Source: an uncultured Thermoguttaceae bacterium | Lineage (GTDB): Bacteria; Planctomycetota; Planctomycetia; Pirellulales; Thermoguttaceae | Direction: 5' to 3' | Assembly (NCBI GenBank): GCA_934725735.1 | Contig: CAKVCP010000039.1 | Span: 1 to 17,099, forward strand | Length of the DNA: 17,099 bases | In this document: positions 1 to 7,900 of the stretch, piece by piece | How positions within the stretch are numbered: the first letter of the stretch is position 1 | How the letters are laid out: each line of letters opens with the position of its first letter | The notes under the pieces: generated by a model | The model's database searches: none | Told to the model about the DNA's origin: nothing | What the model saw: the letters and a program-made list of their open reading frames with translations, nothing else | Program-made: the position numbers and the translations under genes

Positions 1-2
1 GT

Positions 3-119
3 CGTCAGGACGTTGGTGCCCACTTTAACGACAAGAAGCTTCGTTTTCTCTATAATTTCTTTTCTATTAGACGTTTGCATAATGAAGACGAAATGCGCGA
101 CGCTGAAGCGCTCGAATAA
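3..119 (+). CDS. C-terminal end of an unidentified protein (5' truncated)
   Basis: An open frame enters from the left edge and ends at TAA 117-119. It encodes 38 residues starting RQDVGAHFNDKK and ending with the acidic tail MRDAEALE. It looks like real coding sequence because it is charged and balanced (alternating Arg/Lys and Asp/Glu, few rare residues), while the other two plus frames are less protein-like: one stops within 30 bases and the other is rich in Thr, Ser and Ile. I do not recognise the family. It reads in the same direction as hisA but is separated from it by about 257 bases that contain a promoter-like -10 box, so co-transcription is uncertain. Confidence 0.5.
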   Translation, partial: RQDVGAHFNDKKLRFLYNFFSIRRLHNEDEMRDAEALE

Positions 120-177
120 TAAAAATTAACGACAAGTCTCTGCGACAGAATAATCCCCCAAAAGAACGGTTCCGTTA

Positions 178-212
178 TTTTCTATTGATAAACTAAAACT
201 GTCAATAGAAAA
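178..212. repeat. AT-rich inverted repeat / hairpin
   Basis: TTTTCTATTGA (178-188) is matched exactly by TCAATAGAAAA (202-212), an 11-base perfect inverted repeat. It extends inward by a T-G and an A-T pair to leave a 9-base loop. The U-rich strand is the 5' arm, so this is not a standard plus-strand intrinsic terminator. It may terminate weakly in either direction, be a regulator-binding dyad, or stabilise the end of the upstream transcript. The sequence alone does not decide between these. Confidence 0.5.
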
Positions 213-304
213 AGCTTTATTTCAAGAATGGAAACGGGTCGACCCTGACTTTACGTGAAGATTCTTCGCTTTGGCGTCGGCCTTCCATAATCTAAAAGGG
301 ACGT

Positions 305-310
305 TATAAT
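305..310 (+). promoter_or_regulatory. Candidate -10 box for hisA
   Basis: TATAAT is a perfect sigma-70-type -10 hexamer 66 bases before the hisA ATG. No good -35 sits at 16-18 bases (the nearest is TTCCAT at 283-288), so promoter strength and the exact start site are uncertain. The predicted leader would be roughly 60 bases. Confidence 0.45.
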
Positions 311-376
311 AAATAATCCAATCGCGCTAGTTTTAGAGACTGATTGCATCAAGTAAACGAGAGACGAGGTAGAAGC

Positions 377-1099
377 ATGGAAATTTGGCCGGCGATCGAT
401 ATTCGCGGCGGACAATGCGTTCGATTACGCCAAGGTGATTATGGTCAAGAGACGGTCTACGGCTCTTCCCCCGCGGCGATGGCGGAGCGGTGGCGTCAGA
501 AGGGGGCCAAGCGACTTCATCTTGTCGACCTTGACGGCGCGAAAGAAGGTTCCAGCGTGAATTTTGAAGCGATTCGCGAGCTCGTTGAAAAGGTTGCTCC
601 GCACGGAGTGAAGTGCGAACTTGGGGGCGGCGTGCGATCCCAGGAAACGATCGAAACGCTCCTTTCGCTCGGTTTGACGCGCCTCGTTGTCGGAACGCTA
701 GCGCTCAAAGATCCCGACTGGTTTGCGCAGATGTGCGAGAAGTACCCGCATCGTCTCGTGCTTGGAATCGACGCGCGCGGCGGAATGGTCACGACCGACG
801 GCTGGCTCGAGACGAGTCAGACTCCTGCGACGGAGCTGGCGAAGCGTTACGACGGTTTGCCGATAGCGGCTCTCGTTTACACGGACGTCGCGACGGACGG
901 CATGATGCGCGGCCCCAATATCCCCGAGTGCGTTTCGATGATGCGCGCAACGTCGATCCCGGTCGTGGCTTCCGGGGGCGTGACGCGAATCGACGACGTT
1001 CGTCGTCTTGCCGAAGCCGGTATTCCCGCCTGTATCATAGGTCGCGCTTTGTACGAGAATACAATTGCCTTGGAAGACGCTCTTCAGTTTGAAGAGTGA
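377..1099 (+). CDS. hisA: 1-(5-phosphoribosyl)-5-[(5-phosphoribosylamino)methylideneamino]imidazole-4-carboxamide isomerase (HisA)
   Basis: HisA performs the Amadori-type isomerisation of ProFAR to PRFAR in histidine synthesis, in the cytoplasm, with a (beta/alpha)8 barrel. The 240-residue length is normal. It opens MEIWPAIDIRGGQCVRL, with the first catalytic aspartate as Asp8, and the second catalytic aspartate is Asp132 in GIDARGGMVTTDGW. Phosphate-binding glycine motifs are visible at ELGGGVRS (about 81-88) and in VVASGGVTRIDDV in the C-terminal half. I chose ATG 377 because GAGG at 366-369 lies 7 bases before it; an in-frame TTG at 344 would add 11 residues not expected in the family. No other his genes are in the window. 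A TATAAT box upstream suggests its own promoter. The paralogue HisF is less likely given the opening motif and the ARGG/TDGW signature. Confidence 0.95.
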   Translation: MEIWPAIDIRGGQCVRLRQGDYGQETVYGSSPAAMAERWRQKGAKRLHLVDLDGAKEGSSVNFEAIRELVEKVAPHGVKCELGGGVRSQETIETLLSLGLTRLVVGTLALKDPDWFAQMCEKYPHRLVLGIDARGGMVTTDGWLETSQTPATELAKRYDGLPIAALVYTDVATDGMMRGPNIPECVSMMRATSIPVVASGGVTRIDDVRRLAEAGIPACIIGRALYENTIALEDALQFEE

Positions 1100-1156
1100 T
1101 CCGTCGTAAAGCCGGGTTATTCCATCCGTTTAGTCCAATTGGTTTTGGAGATATTT

Positions 1157-2404
1157 ATGCAAGGTCGCGACGATTCGGAGCGTATTGTTATCACAGGCGT
1201 GGGGCTTGCCTCCCCCAACGGCGACAACCTCGCGGAATTCAGAAACGCGCTTCTTAACGGAGTGAGCGGGGTAGTCCCTTACGAGATTCGTTATTTCGGG
1301 AAGACCGTCGCGGGCGTTTGTCATTGCGATATAACCAAGTATCGTCCTAAAAGAGAAATTCGTCGCGGAACGCGCGCGGGAAGCCTTGCCGTGTATTGCG
1401 TCGGCGAGGCGATCGCGGACGCGGGCTTGAACTGGGATAGCGTCGATAAGAGCGCCGCGGGCGTCTATATCGGCGTGACGGAACACGGGAACGTCGAGAC
1501 CGAAAATGAGATCTACGAAATCAAACAGTATGATTACGACTGCTCTTACTGGTCTCATCACCATAATCCGCGAACGGTCACGAATAATCCCGCAGGGGAA
1601 GTAACGCTGCGTTATGGGATCACGGGGCCTCATTATACGTTGGGCGCTGCGTGCGCGGCTGGAAACGCGGCGTTGATTCAAGGAGTGCAGCAGCTCCGAT
1701 TGGGAGAAGTCGACCTGGCGTTTGCGGGGGGCGTTTCCGAGAGTATTCATACATTCGGTATTTTTGCGGCGTTTAACGCGCAAGGAGCGCTCGCGCATAA
1801 CGAGGAACCGACGAAGGCGTCGCGCCCGTTCGACGCGGATCGCAACGGTATCGTCGTCTCGGAGGGGGGTTGCGTTTACGTCCTCGAACGTCTCAGCGAC
1901 GCGAAGAAGCGCGGCGCGAAGATTTACGGCGAAATACTCGGCTACGGTATGAATTCCGACGCCACCGACTTCGTTCTTCCCAATGCGGAGCGCCAGGCGC
2001 AGTGCGTCCGCAAGGCGTTGAAGAACGCGGGACTTGGTCCCGAGGATATCGACGTCGTCAATACTCACGCAACGGCGACTCACGCGGGCGACTCCCTCGA
2101 GATTCAGGCGCTGCGCGAGGTTTTCGCGGATAGTCGTAAGACGTACGTCAACAACACGAAGAGCTTTATCGGACATGCGATGGGCGCCGCCGGCGCGTTG
2201 GAATTGGCGGGTAATCTTCCGTCGTTCGAGGACGGGATCGTGCATCCGACGATCAACGTCGAGAATCTCGATCCGGAGTGCGAGATTCGCAATCTCGTTT
2301 TGAATAAGCCGGTAGAGGTTGGCAAAGTTCGGACAATATTAAACAATTCGTTCGGCATGGTGGGTATCAACGCCGTGACGATCGTAGGGAAATACGAGGG
2401 CTGA
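1157..2404 (+). CDS. Beta-ketoacyl-ACP synthase (FabF/KAS II-like)
   Basis: Thiolase-fold condensing enzyme that joins an acyl thioester to malonyl-ACP by decarboxylative Claisen condensation, acting in the cytoplasm with an acyl carrier protein. In the 415 residues the Cys-His-His triad is clear: Cys166 in GAACAAGNAAL, His304 in NTHATATHAGD and His340 in KSFIGHAMGAAGALE, with Lys335 just before. The family's closing NSFG motif is near residue 397. ATG 1157 is chosen because GGAG (1147-1150) is 6 bases upstream; the TTG at 1139 has no such site. The match to housekeeping FabF is partial: the second His motif is THATATHAGD instead of the usual HGT-type motif, and there is an unusual His-rich stretch YWSHHHNPRT at 131-140. 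It may therefore serve a dedicated lipid pathway. The next gene is an ACP in the same direction, which supports a KAS-ACP pair. Specific substrate unknown. Confidence 0.88.
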   Translation: MQGRDDSERIVITGVGLASPNGDNLAEFRNALLNGVSGVVPYEIRYFGKTVAGVCHCDITKYRPKREIRRGTRAGSLAVYCVGEAIADAGLNWDSVDKSAAGVYIGVTEHGNVETENEIYEIKQYDYDCSYWSHHHNPRTVTNNPAGEVTLRYGITGPHYTLGAACAAGNAALIQGVQQLRLGEVDLAFAGGVSESIHTFGIFAAFNAQGALAHNEEPTKASRPFDADRNGIVVSEGGCVYVLERLSDAKKRGAKIYGEILGYGMNSDATDFVLPNAERQAQCVRKALKNAGLGPEDIDVVNTHATATHAGDSLEIQALREVFADSRKTYVNNTKSFIGHAMGAAGALELAGNLPSFEDGIVHPTINVENLDPECEIRNLVLNKPVEVGKVRTILNNSFGMVGINAVTIVGKYEG

Positions 2405-2444
2405 GCCTTCGTTGACGCGCGTCGCGCAAGCGTCGCGTTTTCGA

Positions 2445-2473
2445 GCGCGTGGAACGTCCAGTTCCAAACGCGC
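2445..2473 (+). other. Hairpin between the ketoacyl synthase and ACP genes
   Basis: GCGCGT-GGAAC (2445-2455) pairs with GTTCC-AA-ACGCGC (2461-2473), giving 11 base pairs with a 2-base bulge and a 5-base loop. No U-tract follows, so it is unlikely to be a terminator. It could set differential stability or mark RNA processing between the two cistrons. The role is inferred only from position. Confidence 0.4.
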
Positions 2474-2536
2474 AACAACATGAGTTTGCGTCGGCGTGAA
2501 AGATTGCGCGTCGCGGCGCCTGACTAGGAGTGAAAG

Positions 2537-2791
2537 ATGGCCGTTTCGGTTGAAGACATTAGAAATACGATTATCGAAGTGCTCACGGAAATTGACGATA
2601 CGATCGACGCCGACGTGTTGAAGGACGACGTTCCTTTCCGTGAACAGCTTGAACTTGACAGTATGGATATGCTCGACGTAGTTCTCGGTCTGCGTCGTCG
2701 TTATAAGCTGCCGATTCCCGAGTCCGATTATGTTCATCTTCAAACGATGAATTCGACGATCGAATATCTTCTTCCGCTTCTCAATAACTGA
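2537..2791 (+). CDS. Acyl carrier protein
   Basis: Small acidic carrier of 84 residues, the usual ACP size. It bears the phosphopantetheine attachment serine, Ser42, in the motif LELDSMDMLDVV. A 4'-phosphopantetheinyl transferase would convert it to holo-ACP, which carries acyl chains as thioesters in the cytoplasm. The start ATG has AGGAG (2526-2530) 6 bases upstream. It lies 132 bases after the ketoacyl synthase, same strand, and probably is its partner. The DSMDMLDVV segment departs from the DSLD..E.VM pattern of housekeeping AcpP, suggesting a specialised carrier; the housekeeping fab cluster is not here. Family identity is secure, pathway is inference. Confidence 0.92.
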   Translation: MAVSVEDIRNTIIEVLTEIDDTIDADVLKDDVPFREQLELDSMDMLDVVLGLRRRYKLPIPESDYVHLQTMNSTIEYLLPLLNN

Positions 2792-2806
2792 ACGGATAGT
2801 CGAGGC

Positions 2807-2832
2807 CGTCGTCGCGAAACGTCGCGACGACG
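2807..2832 (+). terminator. Hairpin after the ACP gene (possible terminator without U-tract)
   Basis: CGTCGTCGCG (2807-2816) pairs perfectly with CGCGACGACG (2823-2832) around a 6-base loop AAACGT, starting 16 bases after the ACP stop. The stem is strong and GC-rich but is followed by CGAATTTG, not a U run. It may be a transcript-end stabiliser or a weak terminator. Confidence 0.45.
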
Positions 2833-2925
2833 CGAATTTGAAATTCTATCGAAAATATTTTGATTTGATTATGGGACGCCTTTTCGATTTTGCATTTGGT
2901 TCGCGAGTTTGGCTCAACCTTACTT

Positions 2926-2942
2926 GCCGTCCAGGGGACGGC
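2926..2942 (+). promoter_or_regulatory. Hairpin overlapping the ribosome site of the leuA leader frame
   Basis: GCCGTCC (2926-2932) and GGACGGC (2936-2942) form a perfect 7-pair stem around an AGG loop. The AGGGG at 2933-2937, the only plausible Shine-Dalgarno for the short frame at 2948, lies in the loop and stem, so folding could limit its translation. The structure is visible; the regulatory role is inferred. Confidence 0.35.
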
Positions 2943-2947
2943 TGTTA

Positions 2948-3004
2948 ATGGACAACCAAGCGTTAGTAATTTTGGCCTTGGTCGGGTTGGTAGTCGCTTT
3001 TTAG
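2948..3004 (+). CDS. Candidate leucine-responsive leader peptide upstream of leuA
   Basis: An 18-codon frame, MDNQALVILALVGLVVAF then TAG, ends 64 bases before the leuA start. Nine of 18 residues are branched-chain: four Leu, four Val and one Ile. Leader peptides controlling leu and ilv operons in other bacteria are short and rich in exactly these residues; ribosome stalling on them under amino-acid shortage switches downstream RNA folding. AGGGG (2933-2937) lies about 10 bases before the ATG. Against this, no U-tract terminator separates it from leuA, the Leu codons are not in one consecutive block, and a hydrophobic run this short can arise by chance. Placement directly before leuA is the best argument. 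Confidence 0.4.
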   Translation: MDNQALVILALVGLVVAF

Positions 3005-3030
3005 CGCCTAACGCAGAATTAAAATAAAAC

Positions 3031-3047
3031 GGTCGACGCAGTCGGCC
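3031..3047 (+). promoter_or_regulatory. Hairpin just before the leuA ribosome-binding site
   Basis: GGTCGAC (3031-3037) pairs with GTCGGCC (3041-3047), 7 pairs with one G-U, around a GCA loop. It lies between the leader frame and the leuA Shine-Dalgarno. TTTGGCC inside the leader frame (2971-2977) can pair, with one mismatch, to GGCC-T-AA at 3044-3050 and would break this hairpin, so two alternative folds exist on paper. There is no U-tract after it on the plus strand. Confidence 0.3.
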
Positions 3048-3057
3048 TAAAAATAGT

Positions 3058-3061
3058 GAGG
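3058..3061 (+). promoter_or_regulatory. Shine-Dalgarno deciding the leuA start
   Basis: GAGG lies 1 base before the ATG at 3063 but 7 bases before the in-frame ATG at 3069. Spacing of 1 base would not work, so translation most likely begins at 3069. Confidence 0.7.
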
Positions 3062-3068
3062 TATGATA

Positions 3069-4643
3069 ATGACGTCGCAATGTGAAACATCGAATCAGAA
3101 CGCTCGTAAGATAATTATTTTTGACACGACGCTTCGCGACGGAGAGCAGTCTCCAGGCGCGAGCATGAATCTGAACGAAAAGGTTCAAGTAGCTCAGGCG
3201 CTCGTCGAGCTCGGCGTCGACGTGATCGAAGCAGGTTTTCCGATCGCGTCGCCCGGAGACTTCGACTCGGTTCGCGAAATCGCGAAAGTCGTGCGCGGCT
3301 CGTCCGTTTGCGGACTCGCGCGTTGCGTCGATAAAGATATTGATCGCGCCTGGGAAGCCCTGAAGGAAGCGGAAGATCCGCGAATTCACGTCTTTCTGGC
3401 GACTAGCGCGATTCACCGCGAATTCAAACTGCGCATGACGCAGGAGGAAATCATCAGTCGCGCCGTCGAGGGCGTCAAACGCGCGCGCGGTTATTGCTCG
3501 AATATCGAGTTCTCCCCCGAAGACGCGTGCCGTACGGAAATCGATTTCCTGTGCAAAGTCGTCGAGGCCGTAATCGACGCGGGCGCGACGACCGTGAATA
3601 TTCCCGACACCGTGGGATACACGACGCCCTTTGAAATGACCAAACGCATCGAAACGCTGATGAATCGCGTTCCCAACGTCGACAAAGCGGTGATCAGTAT
3701 TCATTGCCACAACGACCTAGGTATGGCGGTCGCCAACTCCCTGGCGGCGGTAGCCGCCGGAGCGGGACAGATTGAGTGCGCGATTAACGGATTGGGGGAA
3801 CGCGCGGGTAACTGCGCGTTGGAAGAGGTCGTGATGGCTCTTCGCACGCGTCGCGACGTCTTTGGTCTCGACACACGGATCGTTTCGCAGCGTCTCGTCC
3901 CGACGAGTCGTCTGGTCTCCAAAGTTACCGGTCTGAAGGTTCCGAGAAACAAGGCGATCGTCGGTCGCAACGCCTTCGCGCACGAATCTGGCGTTCACCA
4001 GGACGGCGTTCTGAAGGAACGTTCGACGTATGAAATCATGAGCGCCGAGAGCGTCGGTTTTGTGAAGAACGATCTCGTTTTGGGGAAGCATAGCGGTCGC
4101 GCCGCTCTGGCCGATCGTATCAAAGCGCTGGGTTTCGAGCTTTCCAAAGAACGTTTGGACGCGGCCTTCGAGGAGTTCAAACGTCTGGCGGATCTCAAGA
4201 AAGATATTTTTGACGCGGATATTATCGCGATCGTCGATCGTCAGAACGCGAGCCGCCTCTCCGGAAAAGCGGCGGATTGGCGCTACGTTTCGTATTCGCT
4301 CACCAGCGGATCTGAGAGCAAACCGTCCTTCAAGGCCGTGTTGTCTCAGAACGGAGTCGAGCATACGGCGACTTCCGAGGAAGGAGACGGTCCGATTCAC
4401 GCGATGTTTTGGGCTGTTCAGCAGATTGTCGGTCTTCGCATTCTGTTAAAAGAATTCAAGATTGACGCGGTCACCTGCGGCTCTGACGCACAAGGCGAAG
4501 TGCGAGTTCGCGTGACCGACGTCGATACGAATATCGACTATCTAGGTCGCGCCACCTCGACCGACGTCTTCGAAGCGGCTCTTCAGGCGGTGATTGACGC
4601 GGTTAATCGAATTCAACATGCGCGCGACGATCAGCAAGCCTGA
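3069..4643 (+). CDS. leuA: 2-isopropylmalate synthase (LeuA)
   Basis: Condenses acetyl-CoA with 2-oxoisovalerate to 2-isopropylmalate, the first committed step of leucine synthesis, in the cytoplasm. The 524 residues match the usual LeuA length with a catalytic TIM barrel, linker and C-terminal regulatory domain. Barrel signatures are FDTTLRDGEQSPG (residues 18-30, Arg23/Asp24), metal-binding HCHND (His212, His214), NGLGERAGN (240-248) and HESGVHQDG (His305-His310). The C-terminal part from about 390 on is the LeuA dimerisation/allosteric domain, so leucine feedback inhibition is expected. Citramalate or homocitrate synthases share the barrel, but the overall motif set fits LeuA best. Start 3069 is set by GAGG spacing. 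A Leu/Val-rich short frame and hairpins precede it, and a strong terminator follows. No other leu genes are in the window. Confidence 0.95.
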   Translation: MTSQCETSNQNARKIIIFDTTLRDGEQSPGASMNLNEKVQVAQALVELGVDVIEAGFPIASPGDFDSVREIAKVVRGSSVCGLARCVDKDIDRAWEALKEAEDPRIHVFLATSAIHREFKLRMTQEEIISRAVEGVKRARGYCSNIEFSPEDACRTEIDFLCKVVEAVIDAGATTVNIPDTVGYTTPFEMTKRIETLMNRVPNVDKAVISIHCHNDLGMAVANSLAAVAAGAGQIECAINGLGERAGNCALEEVVMALRTRRDVFGLDTRIVSQRLVPTSRLVSKVTGLKVPRNKAIVGRNAFAHESGVHQDGVLKERSTYEIMSAESVGFVKNDLVLGKHSGRAALADRIKALGFELSKERLDAAFEEFKRLADLKKDIFDADIIAIVDRQNASRLSGKAADWRYVSYSLTSGSESKPSFKAVLSQNGVEHTATSEEGDGPIHAMFWAVQQIVGLRILLKEFKIDAVTCGSDAQGEVRVRVTDVDTNIDYLGRATSTDVFEAALQAVIDAVNRIQHARDDQQA

Positions 4644-4683
4644 AACGTATAATCTTTAGTCTTGGCGCGTAACGCGAGATTTT

Positions 4684-4726
4684 AGCGGCGTCGTTTTGAT
4701 TCCATAAGCGGCGCCGCTTTTCTTTT
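4684..4726 (+). terminator. Rho-independent terminator of leuA
   Basis: AGCGGCGTCGTTT (4684-4696) pairs with AAGCGGCGCCGCT (4706-4718): 13 pairs including two G-U, with a 9-base loop, followed by TTTCTTTT (4719-4726). Stem strength and U-rich tail 41 bases after the leuA stop fit an intrinsic terminator. Confidence 0.8.
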
Positions 4727-4764
4727 GGATTGTCGCGGACGCAATATATTTAGCAAGATGAGAG

Positions 4765-4790
4765 AAAAACGCGATATTTACGCGTTTTTT
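4765..4790. terminator. Second, symmetric terminator-like hairpin
   Basis: AAAAACGCG (4765-4773) and CGCGTTTTT (4781-4789) form a 9-pair stem with loop ATATTTA and a further T. The A-run and T-run flanks make it usable on both strands. It backs up the leuA terminator; a role for the minus strand has no gene to support it here. Confidence 0.5.
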
Positions 4791-4964
4791 GTAGACGCGT
4801 TATAAAACTAAGCCGATTAGTATTGAAGGTTGTGTAGCGTTTTAGCCGTGTTGACGTTCGATCCGGCGTCGCGAGACAGAGACCGCGAGTCGTTCGTCGT
4901 GTTTTTGCGCGCGTACCATGACGCGCGAGTAGTGAAAGCATTTTTGATTATTTTTTATTGCATT

Positions 4965-4968
4965 GGAG
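4965..4968 (+). promoter_or_regulatory. Shine-Dalgarno deciding the FAAL fusion start
   Basis: GGAG lies 6 bases before GTG 4975. The in-frame TTG at 4963 overlaps this site, so it cannot use it, which favours the GTG start. Confidence 0.7.
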
Positions 4969-4974
4969 ACTTCC

Positions 4975-7900
4975 GTGCTTACAGACTATCCGAAGCAGTT
5001 CGATGCAGGACGGTCCAATCTTGTTGATTTGGTACGTTATCGTGCGTTTTATCAACCCAACGAAGTGGGCTTTACCTTCCTGACGAATAACGGGAAAGAC
5101 GAGACCAGCTTGACTTACGGCGAATTGGATCGTCGCTGTCGACGTCTGGCAGCTACTCTCCAACGTAATGGAATGCGCGGCAAGCGCGCTCTCTTGCTCT
5201 ACCGTCCCGGCCTCGAATTTATCGTCGCTTTTTACGGTTGCTTGTACGCCGGCGCGACGGCTATTCCCGCTTATCCGCCGACGAAGAACCGCTCGATGCT
5301 TCGTATTCAGTCGATTGTCGCCGACTCCGAAGCGAGCATGGCCTTGACGACGAAGGAAGTTGTGGAGCAGGTTAAGAGCACCGTCGACTCCACCCCTCTT
5401 TTACGCCAAATTCCGTGGCTGACCACGAACGACCTCCCCGTCGGCCCTGAAGACGATTGGGTCGATCCCCAGATTGGGCAGGAAGAGATCGCGTTCCTTC
5501 AATATACGTCGGGCTCTACCGGCAATCCTAAGGGCGTCATGTTGTCTCACGGCAACATGCTGAACAACTCGATGCTGATCGAACGCGGCTTCGAACACAC
5601 GCGCTCGAGCAAGGGCGTTTTCTGGCTTCCGAGCTATCATGACATGGGGTTGATCGGAGGCGTGATCCAACCGCTCTATTGCGGTTGTCAAAATGTCATG
5701 ATGGCGCCGCTGACCTTCCTGACGCGCCCCTTCCTCTGGCTGAAGATGATTTCGAAATACCGCGCGACGACAAGCGGCGGTCCGAACTTTGCGTACGACC
5801 TCTGCGTCAAGATGGTCAAAGACGAGCAAATTGACGAGCTGGACTTGAGCTCTTGGAAGGTCGCGTTTAACGGCGCCGAGCCTGTTCAGGCTGAAACTTT
5901 GGAACGTTTCGCTCAGAAATTCGAACGTTGCGGTTTCAAATACGAGGCGTTCTACCCCTGTTTCGGGCTCGCCGAAGGAACCCTTATCGTCACGGGGGGT
6001 ATGCGCGATCGCGCCCCCGTGATTCTCAACGTCGACGTGGACGCGCTTGGCGAAGGCCGCGCCGTCAAAGTCCCCGAAGGCTCCCCGCGCGCCCGTAAGC
6101 TCGTTTCTAGCGGTCGCACGATCTTCGGACAACGTCTTGCGATCGTCGATCCCGAGACACGCGTCGAATGTCCGGACGGACGAGTCGGCGAGATTTGGAC
6201 GTCGAGCCCGAGCGTTGCTCAAGGATATTGGCGCAACGAAGAAGAAACGAATCGTTGTTTCCGCGCGCGCATCGCCGGAACAAACGAAGGCCCGTTTCTT
6301 CGCACGGGGGATCTCGGTTTCGTCGAAGACGGCGAGCTCTTCGTGACGGGCCGAATCAAAGATATGATGATTATCCGCGGCGTGAACGTCTATCCGCAGG
6401 ATATCGAAATAACTGCGCAGCACGTTTCCCCGATTTTGAGCATGAACAGCGGCGGCGCGTTCTTGATCGGGAATGAGAACGACGAGAAACTCGTTCTTGT
6501 TCAGGAAGTCGAACGTCGCTTTAAGCCAGAGGACGCTGCGGAACTTTTCGCCAAGATTCGCAAGAGCATCGCTCTGGAACACGAGCTTCCGATCTACGCG
6601 ATCGTTCTTATCGCTAAGGGATCGCTTCCCAAGACGTCGAGCGGAAAAGTTCAGCGTCATGCGTGCCGCGCATACTACCTTTCCGGCGAACTCAAAGTTC
6701 TTGCCAAATGGTGCGTCGAAGACGAATCCCTCGCTGCCGAGCAGACGAAGTCTTCGAACGTGTCGGGCTTTGTCGGAGAAGAGAATCCGCTCTACGCCCC
6801 GGCGGAAGGGCAAAGCGTCGAGCATACGCCGCACGAAGACGATAGCTGGTCTGAAACCCAGCGCGAGGTGACGAGCGTCTTCACAGTCGTGGAAAAGAAG
6901 CCCGAAGCTAAAAAAGCGGAGCCCGTCGCGAAGCCTGTTGAAGCGGCGACTTCCAACGCCGCCTCGGTTATGAGTTACGAAGAGACTGCCCGCGCGGTTC
7001 TCGAAGAAGTCTATCGAGTGGCGAAGGAGCGCGCGCGCAACATTACTCTCGACACGGATATTCCGTCCCTTGGTCTCGACTCTCTCGAACGCATGGAGAT
7101 TCTCGCGTCCCTCGAAGATCGTTTTGGCGGTCAGTTCCCCGAGGAAGTTCTGCCGACGATGTCGACCGCGCGCGAAGTCGTCGAAGGCGTCCGCAAATAC
7201 CTCGGCGCGGGTCGCGCCTTTAGCGATCCTAACGCGAAACGTTTTGAGATCGACGAAAGCTGCTACGACTTCGGCAAGTTCCCCGAGTATATTTCGATCC
7301 ATCAGAAGTTTGAGATGGCGAAGAGCTTGGGTATGAATCACTTCTTCGAACCGCACGAAGGCCCCGCAGGCGCTACGATCAAGATTGGCAGTAAAGAGTA
7401 TATCAACTTCTCGACGTACAACTATATTGGCACGTCTGGCGAACCGTCGGTGACCGCAGCCGCGCAGGCCGCCGTCGCTCGGTACGGGACGACCGCGGGC
7501 GCGAGTCGTATCGTGGCGGGAGAAATCCCGCTCCATCGCGAGCTCGAAAATGAGATTACGCGCTTCCTTGGCACCGAAGACACCATCCTGCTCGTCGGCG
7601 GCCATCAGACGAACGAAAGCATTATCGGTCACCTCATGGGGTCGGAAGATCTCATCCTTCACGACTCTTTGGCGCATAACTCCATCGTCCAAGGATGCAT
7701 CCTTTCGGGGGCGCGTCGTCGTCCGTTCCCGCACGGCGACTGGAACGCGGTGGATAAAATCCTCTCCCAGCATCGCAACAAGTATCGTCGCGTGTTAATC
7801 GTCCTCGAAGGCGTCTATAGTATGGACGGCGATTACCCGAATCTTCCTGAGTTCATCAAGGTTCGCAATCGCTACCGGACGCTCCTTATGGTCGACGAGG

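Larger units (their letters stand above)
120..376. other. Intergenic region upstream of hisA
   Basis: No convincing gene in 257 bases. It holds a small hairpin (AACG/CGTT arms at 165-168 and 173-176), an AT-rich inverted repeat (178-212), a perfect 10-base palindrome GGGTCGACCC at 236-245 and a TATAAT box at 305-310. The base composition is much richer in A and T than the flanking genes, as expected for a regulatory gap. Confidence 0.6.
4644..4974. other. Intergenic region between leuA and the FAAL fusion gene
   Basis: This stretch of 331 bases holds two terminator-like hairpins (4684-4726 and 4765-4790), then about 180 bases leading to the fusion gene. A possible weak promoter is TTTACG (4777-4782), 18 bases, TATAAA (4801-4806), although its -35 lies in the second hairpin. 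A 65-codon open frame starting near 4830 overlaps the fusion gene's start and is not convincing. Confidence 0.55.

Noticed and set aside
344..376. TTG start extending hisA by 11 residues
   Set aside because: GAGG spacing and the conserved HisA N-terminus place the start at ATG 377.
1130..2245. Minus-strand open frame of 371 codons
   Set aside because: Shadow of the ketoacyl synthase; no recognisable motifs and Arg/Val-rich composition.
2480..2527. Fifteen-codon frame just before the ACP gene
   Set aside because: Arg-rich, no Shine-Dalgarno and no feature beyond chance.
2781..3710. Minus-strand open frame of 309 codons across the ACP-leuA gap
   Set aside because: Mostly antisense to leuA, with low-complexity Arg-rich sequence and no family likeness.
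4830..5027. 65-codon plus frame overlapping the fusion gene start
   Set aside because: Overlaps the better-supported GTG start in another frame and has no convincing ribosome site or motif.
5401..7773. Minus-strand open frame of 790 codons inside the FAAL fusion gene
   Set aside because: It is antisense to a gene with intact catalytic motifs. Its Arg/Ala/Asp/Phe-heavy composition is what codon bias gives on the opposite strand, and no domain is recognisable.
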